DNA of 64,000 nt from assembly GCF_014197615.1 (NCBI RefSeq), contig NZ_JACIFY010000020.1, positions 1 through 64,000 on the forward strand, in the 5' to 3' direction. Positions 39,159 to 47,538 of the stretch are shown in pieces. A program made the translations under genes and the position numbers. The number at the start of each line of letters is the position of its first letter. The stretch's first letter is position 1. This DNA is from Rhizobium esperanzae (GTDB lineage: Bacteria; Pseudomonadota; Alphaproteobacteria; Rhizobiales; Rhizobiaceae). The notes under the pieces were generated by a model. It was given only the letters and a program-made list of their open reading frames with translations. It ran no database searches and was not told the DNA's origin.

Positions 39159-39989
39159 TCAGAAGGTTGCCGTCATCGGGTCCGGTCCCATGCGGGTGCC
39201 GGCGCTGTCGAGCCTGGCGATCGCCGCCATGTCGTCGGCATCGAGCTTGAAGTCGAACACCTGGAAATTCTCCGCGATGCGCGACGGCGTCACCGACTTC
39301 GGAATGACGACGAGGCCGCTATCGATGTGCCAGCGGATGATGACCTGAGCCGGCGTCTTTTGATGTTTGCGTGCGATCTCGCCGATAGCGGCATTCGAGA
39401 TGAACTTGCCCTGGCCGAGCGGGCTCCAGGATTCGGTGGCAATGTTCAGTTTCTTGTGCGCCTCCTGCGCCGGCTTCTGCTGGAAGTCGGGGTGCAGCTC
39501 GATCTGGTTGATGACGGGAACGACGCCTGTCTCGCCGATGATGCGCTCCAGATGCTCCGGCGTGAAATTCGACACGCCGATCGAGCGGGCCCGGCCCTCT
39601 TCGCGGATACGCACGAAGGCCTTCCATGTCTCGGTATAAAGGCCGCGATGCGGTGACGGCCAGTGAACGAGATAGAGGTCGACATAGTCGGAACCGAGCT
39701 TCTTCAGGCTGCTGTCGAAGGCGCTGAGCGTATTGTCGTAGCCCTGGTCGGTGTTCCTGAGCTTGGTGGTGACGAAGATATCCTTGCGGTCGAGGCCGGA
39801 CGAGCGGATGCCTTCGCCGACGCCCTCTTCGTTGTCGTAACCGGACGCCGTGTCGATATGGCGATAGCCGGCGGCAATTGCGGTGCGCACCGTCGGGGCG
39901 GCAATATCCTGCGGCGTCTGCCAGACACCGAGCCCGACCTGGGGAATGGAATGTCCGTCATGGAAAGTGATGATGGGTTGAGCGGTCAC
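39159..39989 (-). CDS. Aldo/keto reductase
   Basis: 276-aa NADPH-dependent reductase of the 2,5-diketo-D-gluconate reductase-like branch. The catalytic tetrad is complete: Asp46, Tyr51, Lys76 and His109 (LVHWPSPHRG). The C-terminal cofactor motif IPKSVTPSRIAEN is present. The physiological substrate is unknown; relatives act on methylglyoxal, diketogluconate and small aldehydes. It is a monocistronic gene; the upstream region to 40122 separates it from the next gene on the same strand. Confidence 0.93.
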   Translation of the reverse strand: MTAQPIITFHDGHSIPQVGLGVWQTPQDIAAPTVRTAIAAGYRHIDTASGYDNEEGVGEGIRSSGLDRKDIFVTTKLRNTDQGYDNTLSAFDSSLKKLGSDYVDLYLVHWPSPHRGLYTETWKAFVRIREEGRARSIGVSNFTPEHLERIIGETGVVPVINQIELHPDFQQKPAQEAHKKLNIATESWSPLGQGKFISNAAIGEIARKHQKTPAQVIIRWHIDSGLVVIPKSVTPSRIAENFQVFDFKLDADDMAAIARLDSAGTRMGPDPMTATF

Positions 39990-40122
39990 AATATATCTCC
40001 GGGAGTTTGAAGAATTGGACGAGGCGTGGATTGCGTCAGCACAGATGCAAACGTCCCGGAACGCATTTCAGCCGCAGCGTTCGGTCACCGGAAACATATA
40101 GGCAGCCGCATCCGGAAGACAA

Positions 40123-40644
40123 TCAGAGGACGCGGACAATCGTTCCCTTTCGGACGTGCGGCAGAAGGCGGCGCATGTCGCTGGGGCTCACCGCCACGCA
40201 ACCGGCCGTCGGCTCGTAGCCCGGCCTAATCAAATGGAAGAAGATTGCCGAGCCGCGATAACGCGCCCGCGAGGAAATGTTCCAGTCCATCACCAGGCAG
40301 ATATCGTAGAGCCCGTCGCCGCGCCGCATCTCCTCATGGCTTGCGCCGAACGGCGCCCTGACGAGGCGGTTGTAGCTGGCATTCCCAGGCTGATCGCACC
40401 AGAGCATGTCGGCGCGGATGCGGCGGATGGGAAGAGACGTGACGAGCCGGCCGTTCCGATCGCCACGCCGGAAGCCGGATATCAACCTCATCGAGGCGAT
40501 CGGCGTGGCGCCGTCGCCCTCGCGTTTGATTACGGTGCGGCCGGACCGGCCGATCGCCGCGAGCACGGTGATCGCGCCGAGCCGGACGATTGCCCGGCTC
40601 TTCTTCCCCGGCACCGGCCGAACCACGATCGTCGGCGGCTTCAT
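40123..40644 (-). CDS. L,D-transpeptidase catalytic-domain (YkuD) protein
   Basis: 173 aa from ATG 40644, chosen because GGGAG lies six bases upstream. ATGs at 40671 and 40716 have poorer sites and would extend it to 182 or 197 aa. The YkuD motif is clear near the C-terminus: a conserved His (IFFHLIRPGY) and the catalytic Cys in TAGCVAVSPSDM. The domain begins with RAIVRLGAI and a substrate-like GDGATPIASM piece. No signal peptide or anchor is visible from any of the starts. The cell wall cross-linking role of the family is known, but export of this protein is not evident. Confidence 0.8.
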   Translation of the reverse strand: MKPPTIVVRPVPGKKSRAIVRLGAITVLAAIGRSGRTVIKREGDGATPIASMRLISGFRRGDRNGRLVTSLPIRRIRADMLWCDQPGNASYNRLVRAPFGASHEEMRRGDGLYDICLVMDWNISSRARYRGSAIFFHLIRPGYEPTAGCVAVSPSDMRRLLPHVRKGTIVRVL

Positions 40645-40810
40645 CCCCGGCTCCCGCCTTGTTTTTTCCATTTTTCTCGCATGTCTTGGATTGTCTGGGA
40701 CTCCAATTGAAATCATATGAAAACCTGCGCGGCAACAGTCCGCCGCCCGATCCTTGCCAAACCAGGAATTTGGCGTAGGACTAGGGAACTTAACATGAGG
40801 ACGCAACGGC

Positions 40811-41494
40811 ATGACCGCACGCACCATTCTTCTGGTGGATGACGACGACGACCTTCGTCAGACGCTGACGGAGCAATTGTCGCTGTATGAGGAATTTTCG
40901 GTTCTGCAGGAAGCCAATGCCGGCAAGGGTGTTGCGACTGCCCGCTCGACACCCGTCGACCTGCTGATCATGGATGTCGGCCTGCCCGATATGGACGGCC
41001 GCGAGGCGGTAAAGCTGCTGCGCAAAGGCGGCTTCAAGGCGCCGATCATCATGCTGACCGGCCACGATACCGATTCGGATACGATCCTCGGCCTCGAAGC
41101 CGGCGCCAACGACTATGTCACCAAGCCCTTCCGCTTCGCCGTACTGCTCGCGCGCATTCGCGTGCAGCTGCGTCAGCACGAACAGAGCGAGGATGCGACC
41201 TTCACCGTCGGCCCCTACCTGTTCAAGCCGAGCCAGAAGCTGCTGACGACAGATAACGGCCAGAAGATCCGGCTGACGGAAAAGGAGGCGGCGATCATCC
41301 GCTACCTCTACCGTGCCGAACAGAAAGTGGTCACCCGTGACGTGCTGCTCGAAGAGGTTTGGGGCTATAACTCGGGCGTGACGACGCATACGCTGGAAAC
41401 CCACGTCTACCGCCTGCGCCAGAAGATCGAACGCGATCCCTCCAATGCCGAAATCCTCGTGACGGAAAACGGCGGCTACAAGATCATTCCCTAA
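40811..41494 (+). CDS. OmpR-family response regulator (CenR-like)
   Basis: 227 aa: a receiver domain (1-120) with acidic pocket Asp10-Asp12, phosphoacceptor Asp55, Thr83 and Lys105, and a winged-helix output domain (130-227) ending LVTENGGYKII. The N-terminus MTARTILLVDDDDDLRQ resembles CenR, the envelope-homeostasis regulator of Caulobacter and rhizobia, and I infer an orthologue, but no sensor kinase gene is next to it. It is divergent from the L,D-transpeptidase-fold gene, 166 bp away, a plausible envelope target. Downstream is a cNMP-binding protein gene. Confidence 0.9.
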   Translation: MTARTILLVDDDDDLRQTLTEQLSLYEEFSVLQEANAGKGVATARSTPVDLLIMDVGLPDMDGREAVKLLRKGGFKAPIIMLTGHDTDSDTILGLEAGANDYVTKPFRFAVLLARIRVQLRQHEQSEDATFTVGPYLFKPSQKLLTTDNGQKIRLTEKEAAIIRYLYRAEQKVVTRDVLLEEVWGYNSGVTTHTLETHVYRLRQKIERDPSNAEILVTENGGYKIIP

Positions 41495-41600
41495 AACATT
41501 TCCGTTTTCTCCGAATCATGGAAATGCTCTATCTCTTGGTTTTCACGCAATTCCCGGCAAAAGCGTTTCACGCCTTGCCTGGCAATTGCTCTAAGGCGAA
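41494..41600. repeat. Intergenic repeat-like stretch after the response regulator
   Basis: AACATTTCCGTTTTCTCCGA with the inverted TCATGGAAATG (pairing CATTTCC and GGAAATG) and a second pairing, AAAGCG/CGCTTT-like, resembles short repeats that recur at rhizobial stop codons. It spans the space before the cNMP-binding gene and may act as a terminator. No other copy is seen in this window, so the repeat label is from general knowledge. Confidence 0.35.
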
Positions 41601-41608
41601 AAGCCCGT

Positions 41609-42064
41609 ATGGCGCTGACTGACGACATCCGCATGCTCGCGCAGCTTCCTTTGTTCAAGGACATGAACGAGGATCAGCTGCGCCTGATCGCCTTCGGCGC
41701 CGACCGGCGCCTGATCGCAGCCGGCCAGATGCTGTTTCGCCAGGGCTCACCCGCCGAGAGCGCCTATGTCGTCCTCAGCGGCAGCCTGGAGCTGAGCGTA
41801 ACAGGCAGCGACGGCATTCAGAGGGCAGAAGGGGTCGCCGGTCCCGGAACGCTGATCTCCGAGCTGGCGCTGGTCACGCTGGTGGAGCGTAAATTCACCG
41901 CGGTCGCCCGCGAGGACACCAGCATCATCCGCATCACCCGCGCCCTCTTCCATCGGCTGATCGAAGAATATCCGGACGCCGCCCGGCTGATCGAGAACCG
42001 CATCCGCGACAATATAGCCGAACTTGCGGCAAAGGCCGCAAGCCAGTTCTATCGCTTCAGCTGA
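41609..42064 (+). CDS. Cyclic-nucleotide-binding (Crp-type) single-domain protein
   Basis: 151 aa with one cNMP-binding domain: LFKDMNEDQLRLIAF at the start, GQMLFRQGSPAESAYVVLSGSLEL in the beta-barrel and a C-terminal dimer helix (RIRDNIAELAAKA). It has no helix-turn-helix, so it does not bind DNA by itself. It may sense cAMP/cGMP, or have lost binding and serve as a scaffold. It follows the CenR-like regulator gene by 114 bp, and a functional link is possible but unproved. Confidence 0.85.
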   Translation: MALTDDIRMLAQLPLFKDMNEDQLRLIAFGADRRLIAAGQMLFRQGSPAESAYVVLSGSLELSVTGSDGIQRAEGVAGPGTLISELALVTLVERKFTAVAREDTSIIRITRALFHRLIEEYPDAARLIENRIRDNIAELAAKAASQFYRFS

Positions 42065-42097
42065 GCCCTGTGGCCCGCAGCCATACAGCGCAAACCG

Positions 42098-42883
42098 TCA
42101 GCTGTGCGCCAAGCTGTCGATTGCTGCGGCAAGCTTGACCAGGTCTGCGGCGTAGAATCCTGCAGCGTTGAGGCAGTTCGTCTCAAGCAGCTTCAATCCC
42201 TCTTCGGTACGGCAGACATCGATGACATAGGCCGGCGAGTAGCCGGGATTGATGTCTACCATCCGCTGCCCGAACTCCAGCACATCGGCATCGATCTCGT
42301 GGCGATGAATGACACGTGATCCATCCTTGTACAGCGAGTAGGTGACGATCCGATCGTTGACAGCCCAGAGACGCCATTCGCGCAGGATGCGGACAGGCTT
42401 GGTGAACATCAGCAGTGTGTCGTGGCGAAGCGATCCTGCCGGAATTTCATCTTCGTCGAGCGCGAGGACCCGTTCCGCCATGCGGATGATCTCATCCGTC
42501 GATTTGACATTGCCGGGTTCCTCCTTGCTGTCGTCAACGGGACGCAGGAACCATTCCCTTCCATCGTCTGCCAAATGGGCAGGGACATCTCGGAGGACAA
42601 GGAACAGCGCGTCGGCTCCATTGAGAAGATAGGGATGCCACGCCTGTTCCTGGACGAAAGGGCGCAGCTTGAACATACCCGGCCGGTAACCGTTCGCCTC
42701 GGCATTCCTCCACAGCGAATACGAGCCGAACATAACCACGGAGCCTGGATCGGTGACGACCGGCTTGGGAATGAGTTCGCCGACGAACGGAACGACCTTG
42801 TGCCATGTGTACGAGATGCCGAGCCGGTCGAGCGCCTCGGCCAGCTTATGAGTGTCCTCGAACTCCTGGAGAAGCCACTGCAT
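42098..42883 (-). CDS. ATP-grasp protein of the R2K clade
   Basis: 261 aa. The pattern fits the small R2K ATP-grasp families: an N-terminal alpha/beta piece (MQWLLQEFEDTHKLAEALDR), the substrate-like EWFLRPVDDSKEEPG, the EWRLWAVNDRIVTYSLYKDG strand pair and the YVIDVCRTEEGLKLLETNCLN metal/ATP-binding end. Related enzymes catalyse ATP-dependent ligation, and many are linked to phage or conflict systems; the product here is unknown. Its start is one base from the stop of xthA (42883), so the two share a transcript. Confidence 0.75.
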   Translation of the reverse strand: MQWLLQEFEDTHKLAEALDRLGISYTWHKVVPFVGELIPKPVVTDPGSVVMFGSYSLWRNAEANGYRPGMFKLRPFVQEQAWHPYLLNGADALFLVLRDVPAHLADDGREWFLRPVDDSKEEPGNVKSTDEIIRMAERVLALDEDEIPAGSLRHDTLLMFTKPVRILREWRLWAVNDRIVTYSLYKDGSRVIHRHEIDADVLEFGQRMVDINPGYSPAYVIDVCRTEEGLKLLETNCLNAAGFYAADLVKLAAAIDSLAHS

Positions 42884-43686
42884 CAGAAATCGAAATGCGC
42901 CGTCACCGGCACGTGGTCAGAGGGTCGATCCCAGCCGCGCGCCTCCTTGAGGATCTCGATGCGCTTGAGATGCGGCCCGAGATCCGATGACGACCAAATG
43001 TGGTCGAGACGGCGGCCGCGATCGGCAGCCTCCCAATCCTTGGCGCGGTAGCTCCACCAAGTATAGAGCTTTTCGCTTTCCGGCACATGCTGGCGCATCA
43101 GATCGTGCCAGCCGCCGCGCTTCATCACCTCGAGCAGCCCGTCGGTCTCGACGGGCGTATGGCTGACGATCTTCAGGAGCTGCTTGTGCGACCAGACATC
43201 GTGCTCCAGCGGCGCGATGTTCAAGTCGCCGACGAGAATCGACGACGTATTCGCCTCGCCATTGGCTTTCAGCTGCTTCATCTCCTCGATGAAATCGAGC
43301 TTGTGGCCGAATTTCGGATTGATCGTCCGATCGGGCTCGTCGCCGCCGGCCGGAACGTAGAAATTATGCAGCCGGATGCGGCGATTGCCGCGCTCGACGA
43401 TCGCCGAGATGTGGCGGGCATCGCCGACACCGCAATAATCCTGCCGGTGATCCTCCGTCAGCGGAATGCGCGAGGCGATCGCGACGCCGTGATAGCCCTT
43501 CTGGCCATGGATGATGATGTGATCGTAGCCCATCGCCCGCAGCGGTGCGGCCGGAAAGAGCTCGTTCGGCACCTTGGTTTCCTGCAGGCAGAGAATATCC
43601 GGCCTGTGCTTGAGAACGAGCTGCTCGACGATCGGCATGCGCAGCCGCACCGAGTTGATGTTCCAGGTGGTGATCGAAAAGCTCAT
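42883..43686 (-). CDS. xthA: Exodeoxyribonuclease III
   Basis: 267-aa AP endonuclease/3'-5' exonuclease of base excision repair. Catalytic residues are visible: Asn9 and Asn11 in TWNINSVRLR, Glu36 in LQETK, the VGDLNIAP Asp-Asn motif near residue 155 and the terminal SDHVPVTAHF His. Length is standard. ATG 43686 is 21 bases into the short space shared with lolA. The stop abuts the R2K gene, which is unusual for a repair gene. Confidence 0.95.
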   Translation of the reverse strand: MSFSITTWNINSVRLRMPIVEQLVLKHRPDILCLQETKVPNELFPAAPLRAMGYDHIIIHGQKGYHGVAIASRIPLTEDHRQDYCGVGDARHISAIVERGNRRIRLHNFYVPAGGDEPDRTINPKFGHKLDFIEEMKQLKANGEANTSSILVGDLNIAPLEHDVWSHKQLLKIVSHTPVETDGLLEVMKRGGWHDLMRQHVPESEKLYTWWSYRAKDWEAADRGRRLDHIWSSSDLGPHLKRIEILKEARGWDRPSDHVPVTAHFDF

Positions 43687-43778
43687 GCCCCATGCCCTCT
43701 CACGCTTTCATGAAAGGGCTTTAGAACAAAGGCGGACCGGAGGGAACTGCCCGCATACGGCGATCAACCGAAAACGCC

Positions 43779-44447
43779 TCAATCACGAGACTGCGGTGTG
43801 CCCGGAATGGTCTCATAGGGCACGCGGAAAACGCGATCGTCGAACTGCACGCCTGTCTTGACGTTGAAGATCATCACCGACGTGTCCTTGCCCTGATTGT
43901 CGGTGATCGTCCACTGACGCAGGTCGTAGGTCTTCGGATCGAACATCATGGTGATGGTCGAGTTGCCGAACACCGTATTGTTGCCGAGCGCGATCGTCGT
44001 CAGATCCGACTCTTCCTTGACGCCCTTCACCATGCCGGCCGACAAGTCGATATGCTGCGCGAGCAGCAGGCTGAGCGGCGTCTTGGAGAGCGGATAGAGA
44101 TCCCAGGTTTTCAGCTTGGTATTGCCGATGGCGACGTTCTTGCCGTCGGCGATCACCCGCATCGGCGACGGGTCGTCATAGTTGAAGCGCAATTTGCCGG
44201 GGCGCTGGATGAAGAATTTGCCGCCGGTCTGTTCGCCGCGCGGGCCGAACTGCACGAATTCGCCCTGCATCGTCGTGACGCCGGAGAAATGATCGGCAAT
44301 CGCCTGCGCAGTGCCGGAGGCGGGAGCTGCCGCCTGTGCGTGGGCGCCGAGGGGAATGGCGCTCGCCGCCGCGGCGATCGCAAAGGCACCGAGGAGATCG
44401 CGCCGCGTTACCGTCAGGCCGGAGAGGAAGGCGTCGGAATTACTCAT
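43779..44447 (-). CDS. lolA: Outer-membrane lipoprotein carrier protein LolA family
   Basis: 222-aa periplasmic chaperone that carries lipoproteins from LolCDE to the outer membrane. The mature domain fits LolA: GVTTMQGEFVQFGP, GKLRFNYDDPSPM, PLSLLLAQ and the DNQGKDTSVMIFNVKTGV end. The N-terminus is unusual: twin arginines (TRRDLLGAFAIAAAA, Arg15-Arg16) before the hydrophobic stretch look like a Tat signal peptide, whereas LolA is normally exported by Sec. The next gene upstream is ftsK, 140 bp away. Confidence 0.9.
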   Translation of the reverse strand: MSNSDAFLSGLTVTRRDLLGAFAIAAAASAIPLGAHAQAAAPASGTAQAIADHFSGVTTMQGEFVQFGPRGEQTGGKFFIQRPGKLRFNYDDPSPMRVIADGKNVAIGNTKLKTWDLYPLSKTPLSLLLAQHIDLSAGMVKGVKEESDLTTIALGNNTVFGNSTITMMFDPKTYDLRQWTITDNQGKDTSVMIFNVKTGVQFDDRVFRVPYETIPGTPQSRD

Positions 44448-44587
44448 CTAAATCTCCTTTATGCGATCTGCATGCTGCCGAAAGGCGGCGTCTTCAAGGC
44501 GTTGCCACCGGCCCGCGAGAGGTAACGGCTTGACTGCCGTCAGGTTTCCGCAAAAGCGGCCCTGATAGGAAATATATGCCGATTATT

Positions 44588-47257
44588 TCAGCGGTCGAGG
44601 ATGTCGCCTTCGGTGGGAACGAGAATTTCGCGTTTGCCCGCATGGTTGGCCGGCCCGATGATGCCTTCCTTCTCCATCCGCTCGATGAGCGAGGCGGCCC
44701 GGTTGTAACCGATGCCGAGCCGGCGCTGGACGTAGGAGGTCGAAGCCTTGCCGTCACGCAGCACGATGGCGACGGCCTGATCGTAGGGATCTTCTGAATC
44801 CGAAAGGTTCGACGTGCCGGCCGGGCCACCGCCGCCGTAGTCGCCGTCCTCGTCGTCATCGGCGGTGATCGCATCGAGATATTGCGGCGAGCCCTGGCTT
44901 TTCAGGTAGGAGACGATCTCTTCCACCTCGACATCCGAGACGAACGGACCGTGCACGCGCTGGATGCGCCCGCCGCCCGCCATGTAGAGCATGTCGCCCA
45001 TGCCGAGCAGCTGTTCGGCGCCCTGTTCGCCGAGGATCGTGCGGCTGTCGATCTTCGAGGTCACCTGGAAGGAGATGCGGGTCGGGAAGTTCGCCTTGAT
45101 CGTGCCGGTGATGACGTCGACCGAGGGGCGCTGTGTCGCCATGATCACGTGGATGCCGGCGGCGCGCGCCATCTGGGCGAGACGCTGGACGGCGCCTTCG
45201 ATATCCTTGCCGGCGACCATCATCAGGTCGGCCATTTCGTCGATGATGACGACGATATAGGGCATCGGCCTGAGATCGAATTCTTCCGTCTCGTACATCG
45301 CCTCGCCGGTGTGGCGGTCGAAGCCGGTCTGCACCGTGCGCGAGATCGCCTCGCCCTTCGACAGGGCCTGCTCGACGCGGCTGTTGAAGCCGTCGATGTT
45401 GCGCACACCGATCTTCGACATCTTCTTGTAGCGCTCTTCCATCTCGCGCACGGTCCATTTGAGCGCGACGACGGCCTTCTTCGGATCGGTGACGACAGGC
45501 GAGAGCAGATGCGGGATGCCGTCATAGACGGAGAGTTCGAGCATCTTCGGGTCGATCATGATCAGCCGGCACTGTTCCGGCGTCATCCGATAGAGCAGCG
45601 ACAGGATCATCGTATTGATGGCGACCGACTTGCCGGAGCCGGTGGTGCCGGCGACGAGCAGATGCGGCATCTTGGCAAGATCGGCGATGACGGCTTCGCC
45701 GCCGATCGTCTTGCCGAGCGCCATGGCGAGCTTGGCCTTGCTGCCTTCGAAATCCCGAGAGGCGATGAGTTCGCGCAGATAGACGGTCTCGCGCGTCTGG
45801 TTCGGCAATTCGATGCCGATCGCATTGCGGCCGGGAACGACGGCGACGCGGGCGGCAATGGCGCTCATCGAGCGGGCGATATCGTCGGCAAGGCCGATGA
45901 CGCGCGACGACTTGATGCCGGGCGCCGGTTCGAGTTCGTAGAGCGTGACGACAGGGCCCGGACGGACATGGATGATCTCGCCCTTGACGCCGAAATCCTC
46001 GAGCACACCTTCGAGCATGCGGGCGTTCTGCTCCAGCGCATCGGCTGAAAGCGTGGAGTCGCGCACGACATTCTTCGGCTCGGCAAGCAGATGCATCGAG
46101 GGAAGCTGGAAACCCTCGGGACGGATGAACGAGCCCTGCGCTTCCCGCTCGATGCGGGTGCTGGGCTTCGGCCGCGCCACCGCGGGCACGACGCGCGGTT
46201 CCGGCTTACCGACGGGTTTTGCCGGTGCGCGGATCATCCAGTCGTCGTCATCATCGTCGGGCAGGATATCGGCCGGGCGCGGCGGCATGTCGTTATCGAA
46301 AGGCCGATCGTCGTCGTCATCATCGTCATCGATGGAAAGCGACGGTGCAGAAACGATACGGCGCGGCGAAGCCGGCCGCGCCTCCATCGACGGCTCCATG
46401 CGCTCGCCGCGAACGGCGGGCGTCTTGGCGCGGACCGGTTCGTTCAGCGTGCCGAACTCGTCATCGTTGAAATCATAGGGCGATTCGAAATCACCCTGGC
46501 GGCGCTTGCGCGGCCCCATGCCGAAGAGCCGGCGCAGCCGGCCCTGGCTCATATACCACGCATGCGTCATGGCACCGCTGAAAGCGACCCAGCGCGACTC
46601 CTCGTCCTCGTCCTCGTCTCCGACGACGCGGGCCTTGCTTGTTGTCCCGGCGTAATCGTCCTCGATCTCTTCCTCGGCTTCGCTGCGGCCGACGAGGCCC
46701 GATGCGAAGAGCATCATCCAGGCGGTGGGTGCTGCAAAGATGCAGCCGACGACCATGGCGAAGGTGCCGGTGGGATAGGCGCCGACGAAGAGTGCGGGAA
46801 ACCGCAGGATCATATCGCCGACGACGCCGCCGATGCCGTTCGGGATCGGCCAGGTCAGCGGCGGCGGAAAGCAGCCGATGACGGCGCAGGACAGCACCGT
46901 GCCGGCAAGCCAGGCGCCGGCGCGGGCGGGGATACGGCTGAAGCGGCGGCCCGAGATCAGCGTCAGCGCCCAGGCGACGATCGGCAGCATCGAAACGACG
47001 CTGGCAAGGCCGAGGAACTGCATGACGATATCGGCAAAGGCAGCCCCGCTGTAACCGAGGATATTCGTCGGCAGGTTGGCGGTGGCATAGGAATAGCTCG
47101 GATCAGCGACGTTCCATGTCGCCAGCGCCGCCACGCAGAGTGCCAGCAGCAGAAAGATCGCAAAGCCGATGAGCGCCTGGATCTGCCGCAGCATGAATGC
47201 CGAGAAGGAGAACCGATCCGGACGGCCATCCATCGCCGGCGACGTGCTTCTTGCCAT
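44588..47257 (-). CDS. ftsK: DNA translocase FtsK
   Basis: 889 aa from ATG 47257; an upstream ATG at 47296 would add 13 residues. It couples septation to chromosome dimer resolution. Four membrane helices lie in residues about 20-190. They are followed by a long variable linker that includes two acidic runs (for example DDDDDDDDRPFDND). The motor domain has Walker A GTTGSGKS near residue 540. The C-terminal gamma winged-helix (VQRRLGIGYNRAASLIERM) binds the KOPS DNA. The linker is enriched in Asp and Pro. Close partners dapF/ftsY and lolA are on the same strand but separated. Confidence 0.96.
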   Translation of the reverse strand: MARSTSPAMDGRPDRFSFSAFMLRQIQALIGFAIFLLLALCVAALATWNVADPSYSYATANLPTNILGYSGAAFADIVMQFLGLASVVSMLPIVAWALTLISGRRFSRIPARAGAWLAGTVLSCAVIGCFPPPLTWPIPNGIGGVVGDMILRFPALFVGAYPTGTFAMVVGCIFAAPTAWMMLFASGLVGRSEAEEEIEDDYAGTTSKARVVGDEDEDEESRWVAFSGAMTHAWYMSQGRLRRLFGMGPRKRRQGDFESPYDFNDDEFGTLNEPVRAKTPAVRGERMEPSMEARPASPRRIVSAPSLSIDDDDDDDDRPFDNDMPPRPADILPDDDDDDWMIRAPAKPVGKPEPRVVPAVARPKPSTRIEREAQGSFIRPEGFQLPSMHLLAEPKNVVRDSTLSADALEQNARMLEGVLEDFGVKGEIIHVRPGPVVTLYELEPAPGIKSSRVIGLADDIARSMSAIAARVAVVPGRNAIGIELPNQTRETVYLRELIASRDFEGSKAKLAMALGKTIGGEAVIADLAKMPHLLVAGTTGSGKSVAINTMILSLLYRMTPEQCRLIMIDPKMLELSVYDGIPHLLSPVVTDPKKAVVALKWTVREMEERYKKMSKIGVRNIDGFNSRVEQALSKGEAISRTVQTGFDRHTGEAMYETEEFDLRPMPYIVVIIDEMADLMMVAGKDIEGAVQRLAQMARAAGIHVIMATQRPSVDVITGTIKANFPTRISFQVTSKIDSRTILGEQGAEQLLGMGDMLYMAGGGRIQRVHGPFVSDVEVEEIVSYLKSQGSPQYLDAITADDDEDGDYGGGGPAGTSNLSDSEDPYDQAVAIVLRDGKASTSYVQRRLGIGYNRAASLIERMEKEGIIGPANHAGKREILVPTEGDILDR

Positions 47258-47394
47258 GTGTCTAACCCGTCCAATGCCTGAGGGCATGCGAATCACCGAA
47301 GCTTCGCCATGCCAAAATGCGTCCGCTCTACCTAATCAGAGCCGGGTTAAAGCGATGTTAACCATGCAAGTACCGAAACACATTCCGGCCGATA

Positions 47395-47429
47395 AAAGAA
47401 AAAAGCCCGAACCTTTGGAAGGTCCGGGC
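47395..47429 (-). terminator. Intrinsic terminator of the glnK-amtB operon
   Basis: Stem GCCCG (47405-47409) with CGGGC (47425-47429) and inner AACCTT/AAGGT. On the minus strand the stem is followed by TTTTTTCTTT. It is 110 bp past the amtB stop; another hairpin lies in between. Confidence 0.8.
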
Positions 47430-47447
47430 CAAATGCGGTCTATGGCT

Positions 47448-47480
47448 AGAGCTTTTCCGGGTCTAACCGGGACAAGCTCT
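47448..47480. repeat. Inverted repeat after amtB
   Basis: AGAGCTTTTCCGG and CCGGGACAAGCTCT form a hairpin with a short loop. It lies between the amtB stop and the terminator, and looks like one of the small rhizobial 3'-end palindromes. Confidence 0.5.
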
Positions 47481-47538
47481 GGATAGGCCGCGACGGGCCG
47501 TGTGGGGCGCCCCTCATGCGGGGCGCCCGAAGCCGATG

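Noticed and set aside
46261..47281. Frames opposite ftsK with Arg-rich peptides
   Set aside because: Antisense to a well-supported gene and without starts or domains.
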